Of a DNA stretch of 64,000 bases, positions 35,201-47,229 are shown one piece after another. The translations under genes were made by a program, and so were the position numbers. A model generated the notes under the pieces. The model was given only the letters and a program-made list of their open reading frames with translations, was not told the origin of the DNA and made no database searches. Where the stretch lies: NCBI GenBank assembly GCA_020740775.1, contig JAHEWK010000001.1:6138001-6202000 (forward strand), in the 5' to 3' direction. This stretch comes from Ilyonectria destructans. Taxonomy: Eukaryota > Ascomycota > Sordariomycetes > Hypocreales > Nectriaceae. Numbering within the stretch: position 1 is the stretch's first letter; each line of letters starts with the position of its first letter.

Positions 35201-35886
35201 GCTGCCAACCGTACCTCCTTGTCACCCACCTTCTTTCTCTTTTTCTTTGTTGTTTGTTTGTTTTTCTCAGGAGCCGCCACAACGGTCATCATCCGAAACA
35301 GACAAATTTTCGTCTCTGCGACGCGACGTTGTTACTTGGAACTGCAAAAGCGGATCACAAGGCGATCATCATTACTGCAGTCCTGTGGCCCTGTATTCCC
35401 CGAGACAGCGGACCAAAACAAGTGGAGACGGCCCCTCAATCATACCTTGCACTGCACGGACACTGACTGGCACGGGCACTGACACGGCACTCGCCATTTC
35501 AAATTAAAAGAGGCACGCCCGCCCAAGGCTTGAACTCGCGCTCAACACGCCCGAACGCCCAGTGGCACGCTCCGGTCGACCGCAGAGATTGGGTGCTGAC
35601 CTCCTTTCGCCGAAGTGCAACGGGTCGTTCTTCGATTTCTTCTGTCTGGCCGTGGGCGAACTGGACTTGGATCTCGCGATTCTGCTTGCTCGGCTGACCA
35701 CTCGTCCGTCACGCCCTGGTCTGCGCTGCACTGCACTGCCCGCGTACCTCCGCTTTGTTCGACTCGACAACCCCGATCCCGAAATCTCACCACCATAAAT
35801 ACGACCACCGAAGCGACGACGAAATAGAACTCGAGCCCGACGACCATCGTTCGCTTGCGCCACTACGCGGGCGTCACGCTACGACC
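32225..35886. other. Long intergenic region and leader of the F-box/WD40 gene
   Basis: About 3.7 kb with no convincing gene. The right 900 bases are pyrimidine-rich and probably form the promoter and 5' leader of the next gene. A tRNA-like scrap lies at 33526-33577 but lacks an A box. In-frame codons upstream of 35887 reach back to 35755 without an ATG. Confidence 0.45.
34964..34992. repeat. CT microsatellite
   Basis: An imperfect CT dinucleotide run interrupted by one CCC, about 900 bp upstream of the F-box/WD40 start codon. Such tracts often mark fungal core promoters and can affect nucleosome placement. Confidence 0.85.
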
Positions 35887-38232
35887 ATGACCCGACGCAT
35901 CTTCCCCGTCGCCGACTGGGCGCCTACCCAGGAAGCCATGATGGACCCTCTTGCTTCATCCGCTGCCGAGTCCTCCTCCGTGGGAGAGTCTGCCAATACC
36001 AGCGCTAATGCCAACTCGAACGTCCCGATGTCCAGCGCAACGGCTGCGAATTTCAACAACTCCTATTCCGATGCTGGTGCCACAGGTGCGACGAACGGCC
36101 CGCGATATCGCAGCCTCAGCGTCTCGCTGCCATGGCGCCGCCCAAAGTCCTTCGCCTTTGGCCACGACCATCCACACCATCTCCCGCGACACTTCAACGA
36201 CCACGCTATTGACGACACCGAAGAAGAGACTCCCGAGCAGACTTACGCCCAAGGCCACGGTCAGAGCCATTCCCAGGCTCATAATAGCTACAGCCACCAC
36301 CACACTTCGGGAAGCATCAAGGGTATCTTCCGTCGCGCGTCTCTCTCCCTCAAAGGTATGGTCCACCGCAGACCCTCTGCCGCTGCAGAGGACCTCCGCC
36401 AGGAAGGCGCCCACCACGGCGCGCAGCACGGTTGGCATTCAGCCAGACCTGGGACTGCCCACACCCCCTCTGCGTGGAACCGACTGCGCCAGGCGGCCAG
36501 TTTCCGACATTCGCGCGTCATCTACGACCATGACATCGACCTGACCCAGGAGCCGACTGCTTTCCACCACCCGCATGCCAACTCGTTTCACCTGCCCATT
36601 CCTGGCTTCGGGGGCGAGCCGCCCATTATTCCTACCAACTCGGGTGCCGCAGCCAAGGCATCGGCGGCCATGCAGAACGAGTATCTTGCTAGACAAGGCC
36701 TCCAGAACCTATGGCTAAACCCCACAGCTAGCGAGGACGGAAATGACCGAGAGAGCGGTATTGGAATCACTGTTACCATTCCTGGCACCGAAGCCGACGA
36801 CGGAACTGATTCGGAGCTCGAGCTGGGATCTACGATCAGTAGGATCGATTTTATCACAAAGTTACCCACCGAGTTGGCCATCCATGTACTGGCTTGTCTC
36901 GATGCCGCTGCTCTTGCCAAGGCCAGCGAGGTCTCTCAGAACTGGAAAAAGGTCATCGCCAACCAGCACATCTGGCGGGAGTCGTGTCTCCGAGAGATGA
37001 CGACCACGTATGCCACCAGTGGACCCGTTGCTCCTGGCACGGGACTAGGAATCCCTCCAGTATCCCCTTCCAACGACTGGAAGGAGATTTACCGCGTTAA
37101 GCAGGAACTCACCCACCGATGGAAAGCCGGAAAGGCACGACCTGTTTATCTGAATGGGCACTCAGATAGTATCTACTGCCTGCAGTTTGACGAGTATGTA
37201 TCTCCCTCTCATTCACTATAAGCGCAAATAACTGATTGAATTAGGTACAAAATCATCACTGGGTCACGAGACAAGACGATCCGAATCTGGGACATGCGCA
37301 CGCTTGAGTGTCGTCTCGTCATTGGCCCCCCAGAGGTCATCAACGAAGCTGGGATGCTCATCGATGATGAAGGAAACCCGGTGCATTACGCTGCAGGCTC
37401 CGACAATGAGCGAACAGCGACGTCGATGCCCACTCTCGCCACATTCCCGACTCACCACAAGGCGTCCATTCTGTGCCTGCAGTATGATGACGAAATCCTT
37501 GTGACGGGGTCGTCAGACTCCAGCTGCATTGTCTACGATGTCCGCGCTGGGTATCGGCCTATTCGCCGGCTTCGCCATCACACCTCGCCTGTTTTGGACC
37601 TTGCGTTTGACGAAAAGCACATTGTTACCTGCAGCAAAGACACCAGCATCTGCGTGTGGGACCGCGAGACAGGGGCTCTGCTACGTCAACTCCGTGGTCA
37701 TGGTGGACCTGTCAATGCCGTGCAGATGCGCGCAAACACAATCGTGTCTTGCTCCGGAGATTTCCGTGTCAAGTTGTGGAATATTGATACCGGCAAGAAC
37801 ATTCGCGAATTTGCCGGTCACACCAAGGGTCTCGCTTGCTCGCAGTTCTCGGAGGACGGAAGATACATTGCTTCTGCTGGAAATGACAAGGTGATCCGCA
37901 TCTGGGACGCCAATACCGGCGAGTGTCTCCGGGAGATGCGCGCCCACGAGAACCTGGTCCGAAGCCTGCACATTGATAGCGTCAGCGGACGACTCATCAG
38001 CGGAAGCTACGATACGGATATCAAAGTCTGGGACATGGAGACGGGCCACCAGCTTTTGGACTTTCCCCGCTGGCACGCGAGCTGGGTTTTAAGCGCCAAG
38101 AGCGATTACCGACGAATCGTCAGCACCGGCCAGGATCCCAAAATCCTGATCATGGATTTTGGCGCCGATGTTGAAGGCATTGGCATGCTGGATAGCGAAC
38201 GACCAGTTCAGCAGAATGCCGGTTTCATCTGA
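35887..38232 (+). CDS. fwd1: F-box/WD40 protein of the beta-TrCP/FWD-1 type
   Basis: Exons 35887-37193 and 37245-38232 give 764 residues. The first 310 residues are disordered with His-rich stretches. The F-box (about 317-368) reads FITKLPTELAIHVLACLDAA..VSQNWKKVIANQHIWRESC and would bind Skp1. Seven WD40 blades follow from about 419 (LNGHSDSIYCLQFDEYKI, ILCLQYDDEILVTGSSDSS, VLDLAFDEKHIVTCSKDTS, VNAVQMRANTIVSCSGDFR and others). The spacing and motifs follow animal beta-TrCP/Slimb and Neurospora FWD-1, the SCF subunit that recognises phosphorylated FREQUENCY and other targets, rather than Met30/SconB or Cdc4. The splice (GA|G TAC) restores DEYKIITGSRDKT. The start is the first ATG in frame. 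Confidence 0.88.
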
Positions 38233-41200
38233 GGCTGTCATTCAACCGAGCAGGAAATGAGAGTGAGACATCGGTGATACGAGGCACTAAGAGGCCACGA
38301 GCGATGATAATCAAAGGATATATACAAGACGCACATAATTAGGCTAGGTGTCACTCGCAGGGTCGACGTAACACCTAGCTATGACGAATTTTCTTATCAC
38401 GACTAGGGTTTTGGCTAGAGTCTTTGCAGGAGAGTTGTCAAAGAGCATTCACAAGGGACATAGTTGCTTTGTATAGGAAACACAGATGTCCTCACGGAGC
38501 ACTGGATGGCATTTACTCGAGGTAGCGGTTGGAATTTCTTTGGCGCTGAGTCGTTTTGACATTGGCATGAGGGCATCTGGTCAGGAACCCGGATTTGCAG
38601 ATAGACATACTTGTTGGGTAACACGCTGGTATTCATGAATCTTCTCGTCCCCTCGTTCACTCATAACGTTCTCTGGAAGCACATGGAAGGTATGCTTCCC
38701 TGAGATGGTACGTTGCATCGTTGACAGTATGCGTAGCATTTCGGGACTTGGTCATGGAGGCCGAAATTGAAGCTGAAAGAAAGTTGGCTTGTGATACCGA
38801 AAGCTGGCCCTTTTTTACTCATGGGACATTGCCGCATCTGAAGACTGGTTCCTGGGGTATGCAGGTGGGACGATGTAACAGCGGGCAGATGACAGGGTTT
38901 TAGGGGGAGGATGTGATGCTGTGGGGAGGTAAGGCCGAACTGCGCCCGAGATTGAGGGATAGGCAGTATAGACCGGGGGTCAATAGAAGTGTAGAAGGCG
39001 TCACATGTTGCAACAAGGAGGATGAGACTTAGATGAGGATCGTGATGGGGTATTTGGATGGTTGCCGAGTGTTTGTGGGTGGTTGTAATGGTGGCGACAG
39101 TTGTTGTTCATGACAGCAGACTACATGTGGCTGTGGACGTTACTCGCCGAAGTACGAATTTCGATAGTAATTCAATGCGACATCAAATACTGTGTCTCAG
39201 GCCGTCAACAAGTGTGGGTAGTATAAGTGAGTCAGGTGAACCTAGGGGATGGTGTTGTTCCCGAGACTCTGCGCTACAACATACACGCAAATGCGGTCTG
39301 ACGGCATGTCTGAATACAACAGTCAGGCTGAGAAGATTCCGCTGCCATGGTTGAGAAGAGTCGTCACTAGCTCGTCACACAGGTCTGTCATACTCACCTG
39401 TCATGCTCTCATCACCTCACATCATCTCAGACAAGCAAGAAACAGAAGTACAGCACATGCATGCGCTGTGCAACCACGTGCCACATGGCATGGCATACAG
39501 CTCGCGTTGGCAAAACCTTGATTCAACTTGGGATGACACCGACTCCGTCACCATCGATTTTTTTTCGCACTCCTGTTCGTTAGCGCCGCGTGCACGCCGA
39601 GTGTGGATGCTCGTTCAGGCTATCGGGGGGCGGATGGTTTCGCTTCTCGCTGGCGTGTGTGGTGTAGTGAAGCGACAGCGAGTCAAATGGCCCCGCGAGC
39701 AGGTGTGATGCAACAGCAATTGCCCGGCATGTTTCGAAACGGGGCTTTAGACAGGGTGGTCGCTGGCAGACGGGCTGTTTCCAGAGGATTTCTTTTTAGC
39801 GAAGGGAGAGATTTGTGTGTTTCTTTCGAGTGTTTGGAGTGTCTTCATGCCGGACCAGTGGGTGGGTGGTAGAGGCTCACAGCAAGATTGGGGAGGCCGG
39901 CTAACGAGGCCAAGCATGGCATTGCTTTGGCTACGGGGGTTCTCAATCAGGCTTTCATCGCCCATTAGACTTGGCGCATGATGGGCCAAATGAGACAAAA
40001 AAGCAAGACGGTGTGAGTCGGGTGGACGCCATCCTCGATGGACTGATGCATTGGTGCATCGCGTGAAGGCGAAAAAGCAACAAGAGACAACAGGCTAAGC
40101 GGCCATGTTAGCCGACTGGCTTACAAGACGAAGCTGAAGTTAGCCGTGTGGATGCCCTCGAAGGAGGGACGGGATGATCGTCGGGGCTCCCCGTCCGTAG
40201 CCGCTGCAGTGGACCACGAACTTGTATTCTTGGATCTCAGCACCCACAATAGAACGGCAGCATTCGCGGATCTCAACTGACAATCCCAGGCCACAGGCGC
40301 CTATGCCTCCGTCCCCCAAATGCCCTGGCGTTCATGCGGCGCTTCGAGAACTGCAGGCGAAAAGGATCCGCTGATCCACTACTGCTCCACTGCCGTCCCT
40401 CGTCGCGCGCGTGTTTGGGGCCATGACGCAGGTAGATTGAGACAGCCGGTGAGAGTGGCCCGACGTTTGGTTGGTGGCGGGGACGTGGTCGGCTGAGGCA
40501 AAGCTTGGCACCGGGGCGGCTAGGCGATGGGGGTGGGCTGGTGGTGCGGAGCAGGAAACAGGACCTGGGGATGAAATCCAGCGCTGTAATTAAGGGACAG
40601 GGTCAATGGCGCTGGAATGGGCGGCGACGCGTTGCGGTTGGGGGGCAGGATGAAGGTGAGACGTGATTGGGAGTGGGCAGGAATGTCACTTCCAATAGAT
40701 GGGGCCCTCACCTGAACGACTATATGCCCCGCGTCTTAAGTAGATTCTATTGTTCCTGCTTCTGTATTGAGGACCCCTCCGGTGGACTCGGTTGGGACGA
40801 CGACAAGTAAATGATGCTGTAATGATGATGAGCATGCGTTAGGGCAGTTGGCGCTGACAGGCGCGGGAATGTGATTTGTCCGACAGGACCAATTGTCCCA
40901 GTTAGGCATGTCGGACCTGCAGACACCCGCACTTCTGCAAGGCACCCGTTTCCGTGAAGGAAGCCAAAACCAAACCAAACATCGGGGGCTGATCATGATG
41001 ATCACGGCGAGATATGGATGATCCGACATGGAATGGAAATCGACACAAGACGGAGGCGGGGGATCCCTGAATAGCCACCTGCCGACACTCGCGCACCCAC
41101 GCCAAGGAACGCCGAAAATAAACACCCGCGAGTTCCGTTAGCCAGGCCTGAAATCTCATTAATCTCCTTAGGCTCTGGGACAGGTCCTGTGCGCTGTAGC

Positions 41201-42060
41201 GTTCAAAACTTGACTAAACACGCCTCCGCGGATCCGACGGCGTGGTGGCGGGCTCGCTCCAGCGCGTCTGAGCACCTAGAGCCTCTGGGCCACCCGCTGT
41301 CGTCCCCCGGGGCCGCCACTGAAACAGCGCTAGGCCGGCTTGGGGCTTGCGACTTCATTGGCGGTGCTCCGGGCCTGATTTGGTCGTGGGATACTTAGAG
41401 TTTCGAGATGGAAAGTGGTGATTGTCTGTGCCCTCGTGTTTTCCCTCATTGTTCTCCCTTTCATCTCTCTCGTCGAATTGCGCTCTGCATCTGTCGTTTC
41501 TGGTGACAGACACGTCGTCGGTTCGCATCTGCTGCAACCTCAGTGGCATAGCTGGCTACCATCCTGGCCAGAGTGCCATCACCACCACCTGCCTGGTCAA
41601 CCGCTCCTCCACTCTCAACCTCACACACTCCAAACGCACTCCACCGAGTCCGCCCCAATCCATCCGATGCCCAACGCCCCCGGTTGAAACGCGATGCTGC
41701 GCCGCGGCCAATGGTAATGGCGGGTTCCCCTGGACACCCCTGCACGTCTGTCCCTTGCTCGCTCCCTCCGCTGCGTCGATCATGGATGGCTCCACCGCCA
41801 TCAGTGGCGCTTCGTCCGAGAGACAGAGAGACACGGCCAAGAGAGACAGAGCTACAGGCAACAAGCTAGAGACAGACGCCGGCGCCCATCGGACGGGGCG
41901 TCGGCCTTGGATTCGGAGTCGGCACCACCACTCACACCCTTGTCCGTGTCCATGACTATGCCCTTGTCCCTGCGCGTGCTCCTCACGATGCTACCCTGCC
42001 CGAGCCAGTTGAGCCCCGGATGGACGGGCGGACCCCCAATATCCATCCATCTCTATTAGC
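38233..42060. other. Gene-poor intergenic region
   Basis: About 3.8 kb without a recognisable gene. Frames on both strands are short and overlap one another. I see no transposon ends or RNA signatures. It separates two plus-strand genes and includes the distal promoter of the glucanase gene. Confidence 0.45.
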
Positions 42061-43061
42061 CTCTCCTAGTCAAGACATTTTAGCCCAGGTCACATATAAG
42101 ACACTTGAGCACGCGGGTCTGCCCTCACCTCCCTTCTCTGCCCTGCCCTTTGCCTTCTGTTCTTCGCCTCCGCCTCAACCTACGGTCCTTTTCGTGAACT
42201 GCGCGCGTGCGTGTGTCTCTCTTTTCAACCCTTTTATTCAAACACTCCCTCCAACCTCTTTCTTTTTCTTGCGAATTCTCCATTCGTTTTGGTCCACCTG
42301 CCTTGACTGGTCTCGGCTGCTACAATCATCACGCTCAGCCCCCAGCAACGATTCGGTAAGTGAGAAAAGAGTGAACCATGAACTACTGGGCTGGGAGAAT
42401 CCCATGGCACCTACACCCCTTGACGCCTCCCTTACACTGTTCCTGTTGGCCCGTCTTCTCCAAGACGCCACGAAAATGCTGTGCATGCCTCGGTTGGTTC
42501 GCAAAGCTGCGCCTCACATTCAGGGCATTGGCTGGCTCTGACAACTCGGGTTGGTCTCGCACCAAGAAAACAATAGTCGCGATTTGCGTGACGGAAACCC
42601 ATTCAGGCCATACAAAAAGCACACTTCGTTGGCGCAATCAACGCGCTACCTCACCTCACCCTTCATGTGATTTTCTATTCACTCATTCACCAACTCTATT
42701 CCATTGTTTTCATTGTTGGCCAGTCCATTTTCAGCATTGTTCTTCATTGTTCGCCTCCCACTTCATGCATTCCTTTCTTCCCAACCTTGTCCCCATTTGC
42801 AACCTTGACAGCCTCTTTTTCACTTTGAGACTTCAATTTTCTCCCCAAATAACCTCCCGTGTCCTTTTTTTCTTTTTCCCAGCCATTCTACCACTTTGCA
42901 TCTGAGACAGATATCGCTTAACCGAAAAGCAAGACACGAAAACGCGACTGACCCGATTTACATATACATAGTCCGCCGCTGGAACAACTTCATCAACAAC
43001 TCCTTTTGAACAACTGCTGAACCCGATTCCCTGGAGGACATCACACAAGTGGTACTACATC
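42061..43061 (+). promoter_or_regulatory. Promoter and long leader of the GH55 gene
   Basis: A TATA-like box (CATATAAG, 42093-42100) is followed by a pyrimidine-rich tract to about 42300, which suits a transcription start there. The leader would then be some 750-900 nt. A strong splice donor (CGGTAAGTGAG at about 42354-42364) suggests a 5'-UTR intron; its acceptor is not clear by eye. Confidence 0.5.
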
Positions 43062-45644
43062 ATGATGGGTCTCTCAACGATCCTCACCACCGGCCTTTTA
43101 GCCTTGCGCCTGTTCGCCCCAGTCAGCGCTGCTCCTTCTCCCATTGCCGCCGAGGCATCCCTCTCCGCCAGGGCAGACTCCACTTGGTGGTTTGCGAACA
43201 TCGAGCGCCAGGGCACCGTCGCCTACGGAGCTGCAGACTACAAGGTCTTCCGCAACGTCAAGGACTATGGCGCTACTGGTGACGGCAGCACCGACGACAC
43301 GGATGCTATCAATTCAGCCATGTCTGATGGCAACCGCTGTGGCAAGGGCTGCGACTCCAGCACCGTCACTCCCGGTCTCGTCTACTTCCCTCCCGGTACC
43401 TACGTCGTCTCCAAGCCCATCACCCCCTACTACTACACCCACATGGTTGGTGACGTCAAGTCCCTTCCCGTCCTGAAGCCTTCTGCCGCCTTCACTGGCA
43501 TGGCCGTCATCGATGCCAACCCCTACGAGTCCGATGGCAGCAACTGGTTCACCAACCAGAACAACTTCTTCCGCCAGATCCGCAACTTCAAGATCGATCT
43601 CACCGGCATGCCCATGACCTCCGGTGCCGGTATCCACTGGCAGGTTGCTCAGGCCACTTCCCTTCAGAACATCGAGTTCATCATGATTGAAGACTCAAGC
43701 GAGGAAAACGCCCAGCAGGGTATCTTCATCGACAACGGCTCCGGTGGCTTCATGACCGACCTCACCTTCACCGGTGGCAAGTACGGCGCTTTTATGGGCA
43801 GCCAGCAGTTCACCACTCGCAATTTGACCTTCAACAAGTGCAACACTGCCATCTACATGAACTGGAACTGGGCCTGGGCCTTCCACGGCGTCACCATTGA
43901 TAACTGTGGCATCGGTCTCGACATGACTGCCGGCGACGGTAGTGTTCAGAATGTGGGCGCTGTTCTCCTCCTCGATAGCACCATCTCCAACACCCCCATC
44001 GGTGTCGCTACTCTCTATGACCCTGCCCAGTCTGGTGGCACCAACGGAACCCTCATTCTCGACAACGTCGACATGTCCAGCAACGTTCCCATTGCTGTTA
44101 AGAACACCGGCACCGAGGCCACCATCCTTGCTGGCAACGCCAAGATTGCGTCGTGGATCCAGGGCCGTACCTACGTTGACGGCGAAGGCAAGACTGTCCA
44201 GGACACCCAGACCGCCGTCACCAAGCCCGATGTCCTGATTGACAGCAACGGCCACGTCGTTACCAAGAGCAAGCCCCAATACGACGACGTCGCCGCTGCC
44301 AAGTTCGTCTCTGTCAAGGCCAAGGGTGCCAAGGGTGACGGCTCCACCGATGACACTGCTGCTATCCAGGCCGTCTTTGACAGCATCGGCACTGACGAGA
44401 TTGTCTACTTCGACCACGGTGCCTATGTCATCACCGACACCGTCAAGGTCCCCAAGAACGTCAAGATCGTCGGTGAAATCTGGCCTCTCATCATGGCTGG
44501 TGGTGACACCAACTTCAAGGACCAGGCCAACCCCAAGCCCGTCTGGCAAGTTGGTGAGAAGGGCGATGTCGGCAACATTGAGATGCAGGACCTCATGTTC
44601 GAGACCCTCGGTCCCCAGCCCGGTGCCATTCTCATGGAGTTCAACGTGGCTGGAGAGACTGCTGGCTCCGCTGGTCTCTTTGACGTGCACTTCCGCATTG
44701 GTGGCTCTGCCGGTACCAACCTGCAATCCGACACTTGCAAGAAGACTCCCAAGGTTGATACCAAGCCTGTTGACGAGTGCGTCGGCGCCTTCATGCTTGT
44801 GCATGTCACTTCCGAGGCCAGCATTTACATGGAGAACACCTGGCTCTGGGTTTCTGACCACGAGCTCGACTTGTCTGACCACTCCCAGATCAACATCTAC
44901 AACGGCCGTGGTATCCTGATTGAGAGCACCAAGGGCTGCTGGCTCTGGGGTACCAGCTCTGAGCACAACGTCCTCTACAACTACCAGTTGACCAAGGCCT
45001 CCAATGTCTACATGTCGCTCATTCAGACCGAGACCGCCTACTTCCAGGGCAACCCCGATGCGACCGTCCCCTTTACCGTCAACTCAGACTTCTACGACCC
45101 CGACTTCTCCACCTCGTGCACTGGTGACTCGACCAAGTGTGCCCGTACCTGGGGTGTTCGCGCCGTGGACTCATCTGACATCTTCATCTATGGTGCCGGC
45201 CTCTACAGTTTTTTCAACAACTACGACCAGGTCTGTGTCGGCGAAAACAACTGCCAGGACAACATGGTCAGCATCGAGAGCTCCACTCTGCACCTCTATG
45301 GGCTGGCCACCAAGGCCAGCGTCAACATGGTTACTGTGGATGGAACTTCCGCAGCTCTCGACTCGGACAACCGCAACAACTTTTGCGCTGCCATCGGTCT
45401 CTTCTCTACAACCAGCAACGGTCAGACCGACGGTGGCAACGGCAGTGGCAGCTCAGACTCTAGCTCTTCTAAGGCCAGTGCGAGCAAGACCACCGTGGTG
45501 GACGATACAGCCTCCACAAAGCCTGCGGTTGTGACCTCTGCTGCGGCGACCTCTGTTGCAGCCACTACCATTGCGACCTACGTCTCCGTGACCACTCTCA
45601 CTGTCACGAAGACGGTCGTTCAGACCATTTACCCTACCGCCTGA
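43062..45644 (+). CDS. Secreted GH55 exo-beta-1,3-glucanase
   Basis: A single exon of 860 residues. A signal peptide (MMGLSTILTTGLLALRLFAPVSAA) is followed by a short pro-segment ending in LSARA. Two pectate-lyase-superfamily beta-helix modules follow: NVKDYGATGDGSTDDTDAINSA with LVYFPPGTYVVSKPI (about 65-130), and VKAKGAKGDGSTDDTAAIQAV with EIVYFDHGAYVIT (about 420-470). This tandem twin beta-helix is the hallmark of glycoside hydrolase family 55, whose members release glucose from the non-reducing ends of beta-1,3-glucan. The C-terminal 70 residues are Ser/Thr/Ala-rich and probably O-glycosylated, ending without a GPI signal. Codon use is strongly biased to C-ending codons, suggesting high expression. 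Two adjacent ATGs (43062, 43065) can start translation. Confidence 0.93.
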   Translation: MMGLSTILTTGLLALRLFAPVSAAPSPIAAEASLSARADSTWWFANIERQGTVAYGAADYKVFRNVKDYGATGDGSTDDTDAINSAMSDGNRCGKGCDSSTVTPGLVYFPPGTYVVSKPITPYYYTHMVGDVKSLPVLKPSAAFTGMAVIDANPYESDGSNWFTNQNNFFRQIRNFKIDLTGMPMTSGAGIHWQVAQATSLQNIEFIMIEDSSEENAQQGIFIDNGSGGFMTDLTFTGGKYGAFMGSQQFTTRNLTFNKCNTAIYMNWNWAWAFHGVTIDNCGIGLDMTAGDGSVQNVGAVLLLDSTISNTPIGVATLYDPAQSGGTNGTLILDNVDMSSNVPIAVKNTGTEATILAGNAKIASWIQGRTYVDGEGKTVQDTQTAVTKPDVLIDSNGHVVTKSKPQYDDVAAAKFVSVKAKGAKGDGSTDDTAAIQAVFDSIGTDEIVYFDHGAYVITDTVKVPKNVKIVGEIWPLIMAGGDTNFKDQANPKPVWQVGEKGDVGNIEMQDLMFETLGPQPGAILMEFNVAGETAGSAGLFDVHFRIGGSAGTNLQSDTCKKTPKVDTKPVDECVGAFMLVHVTSEASIYMENTWLWVSDHELDLSDHSQINIYNGRGILIESTKGCWLWGTSSEHNVLYNYQLTKASNVYMSLIQTETAYFQGNPDATVPFTVNSDFYDPDFSTSCTGDSTKCARTWGVRAVDSSDIFIYGAGLYSFFNNYDQVCVGENNCQDNMVSIESSTLHLYGLATKASVNMVTVDGTSAALDSDNRNNFCAAIGLFSTTSNGQTDGGNGSGSSDSSSSKASASKTTVVDDTASTKPAVVTSAAATSVAATTIATYVSVTTLTVTKTVVQTIYPTA

Positions 45645-46122
45645 ACATATCCTCTACAAACGTACATATTGAAGGAGTCGCCGCAGAAGTGGTTGCTACC
45701 TTATTCTTTTCAACAGTTTTTTTATGTGTTTTTTTCTTGGTACCGTAGTGACTGATTGGGTTTTATAAGTCACTGGGATTTGGAGTTCGGGATAGCGACG
45801 CAATGCGCCAGGCAGGGGTTGGGCTCGGATGAGCTAGACGGGGTAGCTAGATGAATTAAATCAAAGCGCTTCCCTTACATGATTGAGTGTCTTCTGGTGC
45901 GATGCATGATAGTGATGTGAGGTGATGGAGTAGTGAAACAGACGACCAAACATCACGGGTGGCTTGTCCTGTCGTCGTATCCCTGGGCTTCGCGACGACG
46001 GCCAGCGTTTGAACTCAGAATAAAATAATGGGGAATGAGAAAATGAGGGCCCAAAAAAGCCGAAAAGATCTCTGTAGCAAAAAGAAACAAGTTGCGTCGT
46101 ATGCTGGCAAAGACGACGGAGT
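45645..46122. other. 3' region of GH55 gene and degenerate half repeat
   Basis: After the 3' untranslated part, the sequence GTTTGAACTCAG (46007-46018), then CCAAAAAAGCCGAAAAG some 45 nt on (from about 46051), looks like the left half of the repeat unit described next, without its right half. No protein gene was seen. Confidence 0.45.
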
Positions 46123-46263
46123 TTCGAACTGACGAGCTTGGACAGCTGTGACTGGCAAAAAAGCGAAGCTCACCGAAGTGAGGGTACTATCAAGGAAGAT
46201 TTGAATAATCAGTTGGTTTCGCTACTTCGCTAAAAGATGTGACAATTAGTTTTGCTTATAAGG
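46123..46263 (-). repeat. Repeat unit A
   Basis: TTCGAAC at 46123-46129, AGCGAAG at 46162-46168 directly preceded by six A's, GCTACTTCGCT at 46221-46231 and TTATAAGGG at 46256-46264. Just after AGCGAAG comes a perfect hairpin CTCACCGAAGTGAG. The shortest interior of the family (59 nt between anchors). Confidence 0.65.
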
Positions 46264-46618
46264 GCTGGTGGCTATGGCTGGATGCCTGGTCCGTGGCGTT
46301 GGTAGCGTGCTGACTGCGAGGTGGCGTGGGACTGGGCGGTGGGCGGCTGGCGTCGTGGGAGATGAGCGTTAGTACGGGAGAGGCTATTGTAGAAACGAGC
46401 TCAACCGCTCAGTACTTCGTATTAGAGCTACTAAGCGGAAATGAGCATATGATGGAAATTTGGATATTGGACCGCATCTGGGCATGCATCGTGGGCGAAT
46501 AGTACGCTGTATGCATAAAGAGGTAAGGTGGAACACAGGGAGCTTCACAGGAGATCAAAACGAAACTAGGATTTGTAGGATTGGCAAAAATAAATAATCA
46601 GGTAGCCCACGAGCGGTA

Positions 46619-46787
46619 TTCGAACACGGAGACCCAGGCCAAACCCTTCTAGCCCACAAAGCGAAGCCTCCCGAGGGAGGCCAGTAGGAGGGTTGTAAGA
46701 CCGAGCTACTGGATCGACCAAGAGATTGATTTTGAGTTGAACGTTGCTACTTCGCTGAGGAAAGATATTGTTACTTCGGTATATCAA
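46619..46787 (-). repeat. Repeat unit B, tRNA-like boxes
   Basis: TTCGAAC at 46619-46625, AGCGAAG at 46660-46666, GCTACTTCGCT at 46746-46756 and GGTATATCA at 46778-46786. The hairpin is CCTCCCGAGGGAGG (46667-46680). On the minus strand TAGCTCGGTC (46708-46699) resembles an A box and GTGTTCGAATACC a B box. It lacks the T5 seen in the other units (only TTT). Confidence 0.65.
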
Positions 46788-47062
46788 TCAAGCTTTTCTT
46801 CGTTTGCAGCTGGAATCGATTGATTGGTGAGGGCGAGGAGTGGGCGGGGGTTAATACCTGGAGAGTGTAGGCAGCCACGGGCGAGAAGCCACGGCAACCC
46901 GGATGACGCAGGCCGAGCTTCACGATGGAAATGTCAACGAGTCCAGCGCGAAATGATAATTATTTATTTATTGCGGATTAGATTGAGAGAAAGGATGGTA
47001 AAGAAAAATAAAGAAAATACAGCAGAAATAGACTGTATATCTAAAAGCGAAATAACTTGGAC

Positions 47063-47229
47063 TTGAACAGCAAGCCTCAACTCCATCTCTGTCCCAAAAA
47101 GCGAAGGACACGGCCCGAGAGCGATCCTCCCTGTTGGTCATAGGGTCGCACTGCTCGGCCACATCTCTGTTTCATGATGCGTTTTGCTACTTCGCTGGGA
47201 GAGAACAAAGTTACTTTGGTATATCAGGG
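47063..47229 (-). repeat. Repeat unit C, best A and B boxes
   Basis: On the minus strand TGGCCGAGCAGTG (47161-47149) matches the Pol III A-box consensus and TGTTCAAGTCC (around 47069-47059) the B box. AGCGAAG lies at 47100-47106, GCTACTTCGCT at 47186-47196 and GGTATATCAGGG at 47218-47229. The small hairpin of other units is not kept. Confidence 0.65.

Noticed and set aside
35511..35575. B-box-like GAGTTCAAGCC on the minus strand followed by a T-run
   Set aside because: No A box or cloverleaf, and it lies in the leader of the F-box/WD40 gene. Probably chance.
41415..41955. Overlapping 90-177 residue frames upstream of the GH55 gene
   Set aside because: Several frames on both strands overlap without conserved motifs; treated as promoter DNA.
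43695..44966. 423-residue open frame on the minus strand
   Set aside because: Shadow of the highly codon-biased GH55 gene; C-ending codons on one strand remove stops on the other.
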